Source of the DNA: Glandiceps talaboti | Lineage: Eukaryota > Hemichordata > Enteropneusta > Spengelidae | DNA: 64,000 nucleotides | NCBI RefSeq assembly: GCF_964340395.1 | Contig: NC_135554.1 | Coordinates: 1,310,001-1,374,000, forward strand | Reading direction: 5' to 3' | Shown here: piece after piece, positions 1 through 11,650 of the stretch | Position numbering within the stretch: position 1 is the first letter of the stretch | Layout: the number at the start of each line of letters is the position of its first letter | Position numbers and translations under genes: made by a program | Notes under the pieces: generated by a model | Databases searched by the model: none | What the model was told of the DNA's origin: nothing | Seen by the model: the letters and a program-made list of their open reading frames with translations, nothing else

Positions 1-348
1 TTCTCACAGGGACAGTGACAGTTACCATGTATGTGCAGTATAAATTCAGCTGTGCTAAAAACAGTGTTTCCAAGCAACCTCTAACTCAGGTTAATCTTGA
101 TGCCATTGACATTGAGATGTGAAGTAGCCCTTAAAAGATTTAATGATTTCAGGGCATCAATAAAACAATAGCCTTTCATTTCTGGGCCGAGTCAAAGCAT
201 TTTCTCACCACAAATCACGTTTTTTGACTGAAAACACACCTGTGATGCGATCATGTTGCTGTGAACAATTTTCCAACTAGACACTAAAAGTGATGTCCCC
301 ACCAAATACCAAGGCAATTGGTCTGTCAGTTTTTGAGTTAAGTCATCC

Positions 349-399
<51 letters not shown>

Positions 400-460
400 C
401 ATGGATGGACAGACACCACACCATGCCTATAGCACTATAGTCCTGTTCACATATAGAGTA
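1..460 (+). repeat. Interspersed family A, right-end pieces with (ACAG)n
   Basis: Holds the tract ending CTGTGCTAAAAA at about 60, a GTTTCCAAGCAA...AATAAAACAATA segment that recurs at 55670-55800, and the family A 3' module: the TTTTTTGAC run, GTGATGCGATCATG, CAACTAGACAC, CACCAAATACCAAGGCAATTGG, GTTTTTGAGTTAAGTC. It then runs into an ACAG microsatellite (about 351-400) and the CATGCCTATAGCACTA tail. No coding capacity is seen; the ORFs here read through the microsatellite. Confidence 0.75.
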
Positions 461-519
461 TGTTGTCCCTTCCTTCTCTGTCCTGCGAAGAGCCAGTCGT
501 TAAAACCTGGGCTTACAGA

Positions 520-885
520 AATGCTGGTAACTAAAGAATTAATGCACCCTGTGGTTAAATATTAGCAATAAATCGACTATTTAGCAATTTTAGCTCACTG
601 TGGCTACAAAAAGTCCCAGTTTTGAGGAACAAAAATCCCGAAATCACAAGTTAAATCGTAATTTCAGGGTGCCGTCTTACATGACGTAGTGGACATCCCA
701 ATCAAATATGGCGGCATTTGTAAGGTGGGACATTTCAAATTACAACCAGAACTGGAAAAGTTTCGATTTTGACACTTTTTCGATCTTTCAAGAGACTACT
801 ATTTTCAAAGAGATGTAAAATGAGTACATATTCAATCGATTGCTAATATTTGATCAGTGGACAGGTAATTCTTTGGTAAATGGTG
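520..885. mobile_element. Putative foldback/MITE with about 70-bp imperfect inverted arms
   Basis: The left arm (about 528-595) contains AAAGAATTA and AAATATTAGCAAT. The reverse complement of the right arm (about 815-880) contains the same blocks in the same order at similar spacing (CCAAAGAATTA ... AAATATTAGCAATCGATT). The interior of about 200 bp has no ORF. No target duplication could be assigned. The class is unknown. Confidence 0.5.
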
Positions 886-908
886 TGGAAGCAAATTTGC
901 TTCCACAC
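883..908. other. Perfect 26-bp palindrome
   Basis: GTGTGGAAGCAAA is followed directly by its reverse complement TTTGCTTCCACAC. It lies at the right edge of the putative foldback element. It could form a cruciform or be a dimeric protein site; function unknown. Confidence 0.85.
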
Positions 909-1480
909 TCAAAATAGGCTGAGTACATTGTTTTTCTCAGGAAGGTGTTGAGGGTCATGTCAGTAAACTAGTCCCGTGCACTGTCTGCAAGCAGGACTAA
1001 TAGCACTCCTGAATCTTATCAATTCACTTATGCTAAAAATCAGATATTAAATAAAGTCATTGACTGTGCATGTGAAAGACCACAAAATTACAAGTATTTA
1101 TTATGTATATCAAGTCTAGCCATTTCCATTTACTTTGCCCATTTAAAAAATATGGGGGTCATAATATGGAAACTTCAAGTAAATAATTTGTTGTATTAGT
1201 ACTACCCACAGACACAGACAATAGTCAGGTAGAGTGGGTAAACATCGGTAAAGGTTGGTTAATAAGACATGTAGATAGTAGTTTTTGTTTACTGATGTCT
1301 ATTACAACCATCAGCAATGTATTTTTTCACAACGTTGTTGAGTTTTATTCACCTGTTGACTATGCTTGTCATAGTCTGAATGCTAAGGAATTCTCCGTAT
1401 GACGTCACAAAATGGCACGATCTAGGTGGGACTGGAAATACCTGAAATCTTTCAAAGTAAATCTGACGAAAACTGAATTT
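909..1480. other. Intronic/intergenic sequence without recognisable gene
   Basis: AT-rich sequence with no supported exon. The segment TAAAGTCATTGACTGTG...AAATTACAAG near 1050-1100 recurs inverted near 37235-37290, so part of it is an interspersed repeat. AATAGCACTCCTGAATCTTATCA near 998 is a degenerate family A tail. Confidence 0.5.
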
Positions 1481-1489
1481 TGAATCACT

Positions 1490-1762
1490 TTCAACTACAA
1501 ATATTACCGTCATTTGGCCACATTTGCCATGCATATGTCTCACATAGTATGTTACCTTTGTACCACATTTGGTTGAAATCGGTTTGATTATGCCAGAGAT
1601 GAGAATAAACACACAAACAACAAAATAATATGACCACCATTCTGTAATATTTGATTCCGTTGTAAAATAAAAGTGGTGTGCATGTCTGACATACATGTAG
1701 TATGTTCCTTTTATGCCAGATTTGGTTGAAATCAGTTAAGGTATGCCAGAGATATGAGGGTG

Positions 1763-1836
<74 letters not shown>

Positions 1837-1900
1837 TGGACAGACGGATGCATGGACGGAACCCAATATAAGTCCCCTCTGGTCAGTGCTAGTTGGGGAA
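1490..1900 (+). repeat. Interspersed repeat with duplicated module and (CA)n
   Basis: Two related modules (about 1530-1615 and 1685-1765) share TATGTT, TTTGGTTGAAATC, TATGCCAGAGAT and AACACACA. The second runs into a CA tract (about 1764-1834), then GATGGACAGACGGATG and GAACCCAATATAAGTCCCC. The layout (module, microsatellite, conserved tail) parallels family A but the sequence differs. The ORFs reported across it on both strands are His-Thr or Cys-Val runs from the CA tract. Confidence 0.65.
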
Positions 1901-1969
1901 AGAACTGGAATGTGTTTAATGAATTCCAACTATCTAGATTGGTGAAACAAATTAAACTTTTTTCTAGTT

Positions 1970-3660
1970 AGTTATACATGTATTAACTGCCTTAATAATT
2001 CACGAGAAGTTATCTGTTTTACATGTAACTCCATTGTAACACTGCATGAGCAACTCTGAAGCTATCTCATCTAGTTGCATTTCATGTGTCCAGTGTAACA
2101 TTATACATATTACTGGAAAAATCCATGCACCCAAAAATATTTATGCCTTTGAATTAGTCAAATCAACTGATATGAAGGATGCAGTGATCTGAAATTTGGT
2201 GGAACACTTCTAGAGGTGTTCTTTGGGTGAACTTCTGCTTCATAAGTTTTTGTTGGGTTAATGTTAGTTTGAATGCAGGCGGAATACAGTCTAGGTAAGG
2301 GTTATCAAAGAGAAGGTAGCGTTGTGAATGTTATAACTTGGAGTTTACATATATATGAGGTAGAGAACAATTGCATTCTGGTAGTAACAGTTACAACACT
2401 CTCAGTACATGACCACATTTCAAACGTGCATGAGTCAGTATTAGTTTGTACACAACATTTAGATGTGTGTTTTTGATGCTAATTATTCGCACAGCCTATT
2501 TTACCCAATCCATGCAGACTTGCATATTATCCACATCACACATGCACGCAATGCTGTGCTATGCTTTGCCTGGTGTTTGCAACCTGTAAACATATCATAT
2601 TGTACAACTCTTTATGATCAGACTTATTAGATCAGGCTATTTGACCACACATGTAGGGATGAGAGGGTTGTCATTTGCAGTGCAGTGGATTATCAGTAAG
2701 TTGACAAACCCAAATATATAATTATTGAAAATGTAATGTCCATGACCATGAGGGTGCACACATAACAAAGATGTAATGCATGCTAAGTTTGGGAACAGCC
2801 TATCATCACTTCATAGCAAGTATTGTCAGGGTAAAAAAGTACAATATATGCACAAATCATAACAAGAACATCTGATTCAATTATTCATATTATGAAACAT
2901 CTATTTTTCCTAGCAGTGATATCAGGTATTAAAATATTGTAAATTATCCTATCAGAAACATATTTTTCGACATCATCACTGCCATCACTTTTGTGATACT
3001 GTTTGGATAGCTTCTTGCATACTGTCTTGATTACAGTATATATTTCAAAAGAGCAAATTACTTCACCTTTTTATTTTGATGTCACATTCCAAAGTTAGTT
3101 GTAATTTGAAGGAAATGATATCAAATTTTGAATGTCAAGATATCTGAACTATGATAACTACAGATAACACACACTTCATATTTATTTGTCCTTACACTTT
3201 GCATTCAAAATAGAGGCCATATGTGTCTATACTGTACACACTCCTTACTGTTGTACTCTCCTTGGTTACAGTGAACAGTCTCTGCAAACCACTGTCTGTA
3301 GCCTTGTTAGAGGACAGCAAAATGATGCTTCATTTCAAAACCTTTATATCTATTTGCTACATGCAAACAGTCATTTCATACAAAAATTCCTTAACATCGC
3401 TAAATGAACTTAAAATAAATTAAACAATCAACACTTTTTTTTTGCATCTCTAATACTTGATGTGACTTTGTTTAGCGATTGATGGTGAACAGTACGTCAT
3501 GTACAATGCTAAAATAACACAGTTATTGACAAGAATTTGCTTCTGCTAGGATTATATAAAGATAAATGTACTCTGACTATATTTTGAGGTTATTGCTATT
3601 AAAAGAAGATTAATTTGTAGTTATATAAAAATGGCCTCACAGTCACAGTCCTTTACTGAT
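1970..3660. other. No gene seen
   Basis: About 1.7 kb of AT-rich non-repetitive sequence downstream of exon e in gene orientation. Short ORFs show no recognisable domain and no convincing exon. It is probably intron of the PDZ gene. Confidence 0.5.
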
Positions 3661-3667
3661 ATGTATA

Positions 3668-3966
3668 TCATAATAATTAGGAATAGAAACATTAAACTGC
3701 TTGTGTATCTGTTAAATCTTGATAATCATAATAATTAGGAATAGAAACATTAAACTGCTTGTGTATCTGTTAAATCTTGATAATCATAATAATTAGGAAT
3801 AGAAACATTAAACTGCTTGTGTATCTGTTAAATCTTGATAATCATAATAATTAGGAATAGAAACATTAAACTGCTTGTGTATCTGTTAAATCTTGATAAT
3901 CATAATAATTAGGAATAGAAACATTAAACTGCTTGTGTATCTGTTAAATCTTGATAATCATAATAA
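3668..3966. repeat. 58-bp tandem repeat, about 5 nearly identical copies
   Basis: TCATAATAATTAGG recurs at 3668, 3726, 3784, 3842 and 3900, with a diverged sixth start at 3958. The copies are almost perfect, which implies recent expansion. It is unrelated in sequence to the 58-bp array at 12.5 kb. The block ends 91 bp from exon e on its donor side. Confidence 0.95.
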
Positions 3967-4056
3967 CTATTTCCATCACTGGTTCAAAGCATTAACATAC
4001 TGATTTTGACAGTTTGTAGTAAAGAATGGTGACTTGAGATGAAATAATTAACTTAC

Positions 4057-4167
4057 ACATGTACTAGGAGAAAGGCTTTGGACTATGAAAGTAACAGGAC
4101 TGGTGGCACTACGGATGACTTCTACGGCATGGTCATGGCTTGATGACCTTAAATCCTGGCCATTCAC
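4057..4167 (-). CDS. PATJ/MPDZ: MPDZ/PATJ-like scaffold, exon e (PDZ C-terminal part)
   Basis: 111-bp exon of 37 codons, phase 0 at both ends, completing the PDZ begun in exons c and d: VNGQDLRSSSHDHAVEVIRS followed by ATSPVTFIVQSLSP. The SHDHAV segment places His at the alpha-B1 position, the hallmark of class I PDZ domains that bind S/T-X-hydrophobic C-termini (family knowledge). The acceptor is TTATTACAG and the donor is GTAAGT. No later exon is recognisable between here and position 1, so the downstream linker and further PDZ domains lie outside the window. A 58-bp tandem repeat block begins about 90 bp beyond the donor. Confidence 0.95.
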
Positions 4168-5040
4168 CTGTAATAAATTAAGTACTTTATAGTTCATACA
4201 TTGGCAATGTTTTGCTTGTACATATAAGCAGGCACCTGATGTAAACTGAATGCATTATGGAAGGGTCAAATAGCAACTTGTGAGTCTTTGCATTGTTGAT
4301 CCTACACACATTATAGAAATCATCAATTATGCAAACAATTACATCAATTGTGAATCACCAATGAATGTTCAAAATCATCTGAAAGTCTTAGAATACATTC
4401 CTAAAATATTAGCTAACATCAAAGATATGCAAATGCATATTTGAACTTAAAGCTACAACAAAAAGCTTTATAGATGTCAGTTTTCTGTAATTCATCTTAT
4501 GTACATGATGTAGTAGCATAGTTGTTAGAGAAGAGGAGGACAACCATCAAAACAATAGTTACTGAGTGTATAGAAAGGTCATATCTGATAATATACAGAC
4601 AGACACTTACAACTGATTTAATCTAGCCAAGAACAAAATGTTTACATAGATATTGTTAGATTTTTGGTTTCCAACTTTGTCTGTACATTTGCTACAACAG
4701 TGACAGACATTGTTGAAGTTACACTAAAACTTAGAGATAATATCAGTAGTAAACACCTGGGTGCACATAATACTTGACTTGTCTGGAAATACTAGTCCAG
4801 TGCTTTTTTGAATGATATGGCTGCTAAGTAGGTAGTAGTAGGTAATTCTACTTTGAACATGTACATTCTTTCATAGTTATAATATACAGGTATTTAATTT
4901 ATACATGGACTCATTCAAACACAAAATTGATGAGCATATATCTCTGAAAAGAAAGCTAAGACTTAGTCAAGGACAATCAGACAACTCTTTGTATAAAGTT
5001 GTCTATTCATTCAGGCAAATGCATAGACTACTTATCAGTA
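4168..5040. other. Intron between exons d and e, no gene seen
   Basis: AT-rich intronic sequence with no repeat structure or conserved coding. It ends in a long CA tract that abuts the DIRS element flank. Confidence 0.5.
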
Positions 5041-5180
<140 letters not shown>

Positions 5181-5211
5181 TATACAAATTTGTCTTTTCT
5201 CACGAAACTAA

Positions 5212-5348
5212 TTTCTGTTTCCGGAATGATACTCACCTAAATATTCTTACAATAGGATTTGCTTGCAATTCCCGATGCTTTTCCAATAAAACTTTATTAA
5301 CCCACCTCCTCCTACAATTACTGCCCTCAACGTTTGAAGACCAGTTGC
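5212..5348 (+). repeat. DIRS left inverted terminal repeat
   Basis: From TTTCTGTTTCCGGAATGATA to GTTTGAAGACCAGTTGC; matches the reverse complement of 9293-9429 with few substitutions. Confidence 0.93.
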
Positions 5349-5560
5349 ACTATGAAACACAATCTTAGTCCAGAAACCCAACTATACTAAGACAGTGGGG
5401 AAGGAGGGAAGGACTGTTAGGTCTACCTACATATTCTTACTATAGGATACAGAATTTGTCACCAGCTAGGTGGTGGGTGTCTCTGTATGACCTGTTAATG
5501 TGATATTCTGGCTAATGCTAAGTGGACCTAGAGTGGCTAGATCCTCAGGATGGTCAGACA
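5349..5560. other. Possible DIRS internal complementary region
   Basis: CATATTCTTACTATAGGATA near 5430 echoes the TIR segment AATATTCTTACAATAGGATT. DIRS elements carry an internal region complementary to the outer ends for circular-intermediate formation (family knowledge); assignment here is inference. Confidence 0.45.
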
Positions 5561-6560
5561 TATCCCACAGATATTAGCTAATAAACGAATTAGGAGATCT
5601 CCATGTGCCTGCTTGTAAAATGTCAGCCACAGGCACGCCTGATCTGAGGGTCCATGAGGAAGCAATAGCTCTTACTTCATGAGCTGTGACTCTGTGAGGA
5701 GATAAGTGATCCTGTTGGGATTCTACGTAAGCCCACTTGACAGTATCAACAATCCATTTAGAAATATCTGCTGGGGAGCAGTCATCTTTAACTGAAGGGG
5801 GAAACGGGATGAACAGCCGAGTCCTACCCTTCCTAAATGACTTAGATTGGTCTAAATACCAACAAAGTGCTCTCACTGAACATAGAATTCATTCTACTTT
5901 GTCTCGCCCAACAAAGTCATCCAATGACTTGATCATCATCGGATTAGGCACTGACCCCAAAACCTGGTTCTTGGCCAGAAATCCTGGTGCAGTATGCATT
6001 ACTGCTGCTGTCCGAGAGAGATTAAAATGACCCTCACTAATACAGAGGGCATGGATTGCACTACGCCTTCTGCCAGATGCCAAGGCAACAAGAAAAACTG
6101 TTTTGAGAGTAAGTGCTTTCAGTGACACAGAACCCATGGGCTCGAAAGGGGGTTCCTGTAATGCTCATAAAACCAGTGGCAGACTCCACTGTGGAACTGT
6201 TTGTTTAGAGGGAGGACGCTTAAGAGGGAAGTGGCGAATCATGTTGGAGAGAATTTTGTCCTGTCCAAAATCGTCTCCTCCAATACTTTTAATGGTGGCT
6301 GCAATGGCTGACCGATATACTTTAATAGTATTGGGAGAGTACTTTTTTGTGACAAAAAGAAAAAGAAGGAAGTCAGCTAACTGCCTGTTAGTGACTTTGA
6401 CAGGACTAATCTGTTTTCTGTCACACCAACTACAGAAGAATTGCCATTTCTCATTGTATGTAGCCAGTGTACTGGGTCTCTGAGGTCTGGCAATAATGGC
6501 TGCAGACTCTCTAGAAAAGCCTTTCTCCATGAGGGATTGTTCAACAACCAAAACACGTGA
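5560..6560 (-). pseudogene. DIRS tyrosine recombinase (YR), broken
   Basis: Site-specific recombinase that would integrate the circular cDNA. The N-terminal SAM-like part reads RPSTLATYNEKWQFF, then NRQLADFLLFLF and SPNTIKVYRSAI. The frame then shifts near 6140-6165. The catalytic region follows: VALASGRRRSAIHAL (first Arg), then VTAHEVRAIASSW (the H-x-x-R pair), then AGTWRSPNSFIS. The reading frame hits TAA exactly after SFIS, immediately before YLWDMS, where the nucleophilic Tyr of DIRS recombinases normally lies. A second break separates the 5889-6137 and 5574-5876 frames. The R, H and R residues are visible, but the protein cannot be made intact. Confidence 0.88.
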
Positions 6561-7289
6561 AGATGGAACATCTCTGGGCTCGGGTGAATGATGTTCCTGT
6601 CCTGTGTCATTAGATCCTCTCTCAGTGGGATTTTGAGAGGAGAAGCTATCAACAGATTGAGAATGGTTGGGAACCATGCTTTGGCGGGCCAAAGAGGTGC
6701 CACTAGAAAAATCATTGGCCCCTCTTCCTGGATTTTCCTGAGAACTCTGGGCAGCAAAATGACTGGTGGAAAGGCATATGTCATGATCCCCTCCCACTAC
6801 ATGGAGAGAGCATCCACCGCCATTGACCTCGGATCTGGTACTGGGGACACATACAGTGGTGGTTTCCTGTTCTTGTGTGTGGCAAAGAGATCCACTGATG
6901 GGTGACCCCAACAATGGAAAATCAGATTTACTACACTCTGTGGTAGTTCCCATTCGGTTTGTTGTATTTGACGCCGACAGGACAGTGCATCGGCTATCCC
7001 ATTCAGCCTGCCTGGTAGGGACCAGAAACAGGTGGTTGAAAAACCCTGGTCCCTTGTTCTTTAGGTTGACTGTACGAATAGCAGCCTTTTCTAACAGACC
7101 TTGAATGGCCTCTCTTAAGACAAGAACCCGATCTGGTTGCCTTGGTAATGGGGTAACTATGACCTTCGTTGACAGTGGAGGCTGTGATTCAAAGTCTAGG
7201 ATGTATCCATCTCTTACTGTATTTAGCATCCAACTGTCAGATGATATTGCGGACCAGTTTTGTGCATAGAAACAGAGTCGTCCCCCCAC
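6377..7289 (-). pseudogene. DIRS reverse transcriptase/RNase H remnant with RT core deleted
   Basis: The 5' part reads GGRLCFYAQNWSAISSDSW ... PPLSTKVIVTPLP ... GFFNHLFLVPT, the conserved region just upstream of the RT palm in DIRS polyproteins. It then passes within a few codons into LPGRLNGIADALSCRR...QTEW in another frame, which is the end of RNase H. It continues as FHCWGHPSVDLFATHKN, PVPDPRSMAVDAL and AFPPVILLPRVLRKIQ, typical of the RNase H to recombinase spacer. The YxDD-bearing palm is absent, so a deletion (probably over 1 kb) fused the two ends. Frameshifts and a stop follow. Confidence 0.85.
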
Positions 7290-9039
7290 TGGACTTTGCT
7301 GTGCTGATGGGGGGACAGTGAGAGTGGGTTATTGGCTGTTTAGCCTCACTGGCACATGCTGCTAGCGCAGTGAGACGACCATCAAACAGACTGGTTGTGG
7401 TAATAGGAGCTAAACGAGCTTCCTGTTTCAACTCGGAAGACAATGAAACAGATTTGCGTTTCAAAAAGGCATCCCTCTCCATTAATTGGAGAGTTGTATA
7501 CTCTCTGCAAGCAGACTCTGCTATGTGAGACAAACCCTTATCCACAATCTCAATAATTCGAGATACTTTAGGACTATTGAGATTTACAGCCTGAAGTTCT
7601 TTGAATAGAACAGCTAGGAACCAGTTCAGTGTTGACACAACGTTGTTGATGTGCAGAATCAGCCAACTTTTTAATGTGAGCTTTGTCTATATAGACAGCT
7701 CTGAACGATGATGGATCCTGATCCACTGCGTCCACATCACCATCCAGTGGGGTGTGTGAACATGCTGGTTGTGATGAATGAGTGCGGTATGCCTTACCCC
7801 CATAACGAAACCATGGATAGGCCTGTGAGAAACACGTTGAGAACTTAAAGGAGTGGCACCCCTGTGCTCGGATCAGATGTGGGTGCCCAAGCATGTGATA
7901 ACTCTGGGTGGAGAACCGCTACAGCCTCTAAAACTGCCTGTCTAATGACTTCTGTATCAACAGAAGCAGGCTGATGATAAGCTGAACGACTTGCCAGTTC
8001 TGGCCGTTGGTGGCGCTCTACCCCCATGCCGGCTCTCGTCATAGTAAGCATGTCGACGATCCAAATCTATGCATCATTCATGGTCATAGTGACATCGGTA
8101 ACGCCTTCTGTCACCTGACGGTGATGTCGATGATGAATGTCGGCGTCGATACCGTTTAGAACTTCTATAATAAGACAACCTAGAACTGGGTGACTCGGAA
8201 CTGGAAGAACAATAATGCTTCCGTTTGTGTGACCTCTGACCTCGACGTGATTTCTTATGTCGAGAGAGAGATCTACCTCGCCTGCTTTTATAGCAATGAG
8301 GACTGTAATCAGATTGAGAAGAGGATGAGACCGTACTATCATGACTCTCACGTCTCCTCCGCCTAAACGGGGACGGAGAACGTGAACGTAAAACTGAACA
8401 ATGCCGTGGTGAAAGATGCACAGACACTCATTCATCACCAGGCATTGAAGGTAATACGGCATTATTATTAGTATTACTAGGCGTATTACCTAACAATGGC
8501 TCTCAAAAAGTCTCCGTTCTCATGACATTTGAGCCACTACTTAGACTGGTAGACAAACAGGGGGCCGGTTCAATACCATTACCCTGACTACCAACACAGG
8601 CAGATCGTGTTGGACCAGTGTCAGAGTTGCAATTGCCTAATGGAGAGATGTTACGATCAGACTGGTTGTGAAGGTGCTGAGTTAACGAACCGCCATTCAC
8701 TCCAGTTGATGTAGAGGTACTAGTTTCGCCCTGAAAAGGACGGTTTTGCACAGTCGGTGCAGTCTTACCTGTTGTTGAATCTGAAAGGGAAGACATAGCA
8801 TGGCCTGCACCGGCTGGCGAAGTACTAGACAAAATGGACCTACCTTTGTGACGCGTCTCCTTACCTTGGCCATGATCAATGCTCTGACCGAGCTCGGCCC
8901 ACAATAGCAGATCCCATGACATACACACAGTACACGGAGCATCGCGAGATCACTGCCGACAATTCTGGCAGACAGAGTGGTCATCACGATTTGCCATAGA
9001 ATGGCCACAATCCCCTTTCTTCTTACCCTTAGGCATGAT
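7240..9039 (-). pseudogene. DIRS Gag-like protein, broken
   Basis: It begins at ATG 9039 (MPKGKKKGDCGHSMANRDDH), followed by closely spaced Cys residues (SVCQNCRQ and, after an in-frame TGA, DAPCTVCMSW), resembling the Cys-rich N-terminus of DIRS Gag. Downstream lie a Ser/Thr-rich segment, an Arg/Ser-rich segment around 8074-8427 (SRSPSPFRRRRRE, SRRGQRSHKRK), and a C-terminal part (ELQAVNLNSPKVSRIIEIVD, MERDAFLKRKSVSLSSELK, LFDGRLTALAACASEAKQP) typical of DIRS Gag just before the RT. Several frameshifts and stops interrupt it. Gag packages the element RNA (family knowledge). Confidence 0.75.
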
Positions 9040-9292
9040 GATAGTGAGAAATCAATAAACGGTATATAAGCAAGGCGGGTAATAAAACCGCCAACACTAC
9101 CACGATCTAGAAAACGAAAATCTTCACAGAAAAAGTGAAGAAAAATCAGCAAAAAGATTTACACAAAGGTTGCTAGGCAATATATTGTCAACAAAACTGC
9201 AAACCACAAGAATTCACTGGTCAGCAGGGGAAAAAACTGGGTTTCTGGTACACTAGATAACACTACGTGTTTCACACTGTGTTCCAAAAAAA

Positions 9293-9429
9293 GCAACCGG
9301 TCTTCAAACGTTGAGGGCAGTAATTGTAAGAGGAGGTGGGTTAATAAAGTTTTATTGGAAAAGCATCAGGAATTGCAAGCAAATCCTATTGTAAGAATAT
9401 TTAGGTGAGTATCATTCCGGAAACAGAAA
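9293..9429 (-). repeat. DIRS right inverted terminal repeat
   Basis: Reverse complement of the left terminal repeat, with GACCGGTTGC at its inner edge and GGAAACAGAAA at its outer edge. Confidence 0.93.
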
Positions 9430-9439
9430 GTACAAACTA

Positions 9440-9447
9440 AACAAACA

Positions 9448-9484
<37 letters not shown>

Positions 9485-9521
9485 GTATATACAAATAGTA
9501 CGAACAACACCCATACATACA

Positions 9522-9555
<34 letters not shown>

Positions 9556-10125
9556 CATACATACATACATACATACATATCAAATTCTTTTATTTCCAAC
9601 TTACATGAAAATAGCATGTACAGGTAAAGTATTTACATAATTCCTTTACAGAATACACACACAATACCTTGCAGGAAATCATAGTGACTAGTGAACGAGT
9701 TTTTCTTGGTCACTTATGACAAACGTTCACGTGATATCTGGTTGTTATAGTACCTACATCTCAATCTCCAAATTTTGTAAGAACCTATTATTGAGCTTAC
9801 ACTACAATATTTGGTGATGGATTTGGAATTCCTTCTATTTAAACCAGCTTTGATCAAACCACTTGTGACTTTATGATGTACAATTCCGAGACTTCCAATG
9901 ACATACATCCATACATACATACATACATACATACATACATACATACATTATACATACATACATACATACATACATACATACATACATACATACATACATA
10001 CACACAATGTATAGAGTACAAACAGCTACACCCATGCATATATATATACACACAGACAGACAGACAGACACTAATTGCCATGATTATAGCACTAGTGAAT
10101 CTTATCAGTTCAGTTGTGCTAACAA
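9440..10125. repeat. Microsatellite cluster and family A tail
   Basis: (CA)n about 9450-9481, (ATAC)n about 9513-9577 and 9905-10003, and a short ACAG run about 10052-10068. It closes with TATAGCACTAGTGAATCTTATCAG and CAGTTGTGCTAA, the family A right end. The ORFs here are microsatellite translations. Confidence 0.85.
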
Positions 10126-10175
10126 GTAAGAGATATTTACATAGACATGAACATACATAGATGTGTACATACATG

Positions 10176-11650
10176 TCAGCGATATGTACTTACAAACATA
10201 TACAGACATATGAATATACAACAGAGAAATGTACATAGACATGTACAGACATAGACATGTACATACATAGATGTGTACATACAGAAATATATGATACAGA
10301 GATATGTACAGAGATATGTGCAAACAGAGATATGTACAAACAGAGATATGTACAAACAGAGATATGTAGAAACAGAGATATGCACAGAGATATGTACAAA
10401 CAGAGATATGTGCATACATAGATATGTACAAACAGAGATATGTGCATACAGAGATATGTGCAAACAGAGATATGTACAGAGATATGTGCAAACAGAGATA
10501 TGTACAAACAGAGATATGTGCAAACAGAGATATGTGCATACAGAGATATGTACAAACAGAGATATGTACAAACAGAGATATGTGCATACATAGATATGTA
10601 CAAACAGAGATATGTGCATACAGAGATATGTGCAAACAGATATGTACAAACAGAGATATGTACAGAGATATGTACAAACAGAGATATGTACAAACAGAGA
10701 TATGTACATAGATATGTACAAACAGAGATATGTGCATACAGAGATATGTACAAACAGAGATATGTACAGAGATATGTACAAACAGAGATATGTACAAACA
10801 GAGATATGTACAGACAGAGATATGTACAAACAGAGATATGTACAGAGATATGTGCAAACAGAGATATGTACAGAGGTATGTGCATACAGAGATATGTGCA
10901 AACAGAGATATGTATAAACAGAGATATGTGCATACAGAGATATGTGCAAACAGAGATATGTATAAACAGAGATATGTGCATACAGAGATATGTGCATAGA
11001 GAGATATGTACAAACAGAGATATGTGCAAACAGAGATATGTACAGAGATATGTACAAACAGAGATATGTGCATACAGAGATATGTGCAAACAGAGATATG
11101 TATAAACAGAGATATGTGCAAACAGAGATATGTGCATAGAGAGATATGTACAAACAGAGATATGTGCATAGAGAGATATGTACAGAGATATGTGCATAGA
11201 GAGATATGTACAGACAGAGATATGTACAAACAGAGATATGTGCATACAGAGATATGTACAGAGATATGTACAAACAGAGATATGTGCATACAGAGATATG
11301 TACAAACAGAGATATGTGCATAGAGAGATATGTACAGAGATATGTGCATAGAGAGATATGTACAAACAGAGATATGTACAAACAGAGATATGTGCATACA
11401 GAGATATGTACAAACAGAGATATGTGCATACAGAGATATGTACAAACAGAGATATGTGCATAGAGAGATATGTACAGAGATATGTGCATAGAGAGATATG
11501 TACAAACAGAGATATGTACAAACAGAGATATGTACAAACAGAGATATGTGCATACAGAGATATGTGCATAGAGAGATATGTACAAACAGAGATATGTGCA
11601 TACAGAAATATGTGCAAACAGAGATATGTGCATGTGCAAATAGAGATATG
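10176..11650. repeat. 16-bp minisatellite, about 1.4 kb
   Basis: The unit is CAGAGATATGTACAAA, with variants CAGAGATATGTGCATA, a GAGATATGTGCATAGA form, and 8-bp half units. The start (10176-10290) is degenerate (TACATAGATGTGTACATACA) and looks like the founding sequence. Because the unit lacks stop codons in some phases, three minus-strand frames and several plus-strand frames stay open (up to 545 codons). These encode Cys-Thr-Tyr-Leu or Arg-Tyr-Val-Gln repeats and are not treated as genes. The array ends about 105 bp from exon d. Confidence 0.95.

Larger units (their letters stand above)
5212..9429 (-). mobile_element. DIRS-type tyrosine-recombinase retrotransposon, degraded, about 4.2 kb
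   Basis: A full-length-looking but internally deleted element. Its termini are inverted repeats of about 137 bp (5212-5348 and 9293-9429), only a few mismatches apart. Between them, on the minus strand, lie a Gag-like region (9039 to about 7240), RT/RNase H remnants (about 7290-6380) and a tyrosine recombinase (about 6560-5560), the gene order of DIRS-like elements. Inverted rather than direct terminal repeats and a recombinase in place of a DDE integrase are the diagnostic DIRS features (family knowledge). Stops, frameshifts and a deletion of the RT core show it is dead. A methyltransferase domain, present in some DIRS1 elements, is not visible and there is no room for one after the recombinase. 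Confidence 0.9.
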
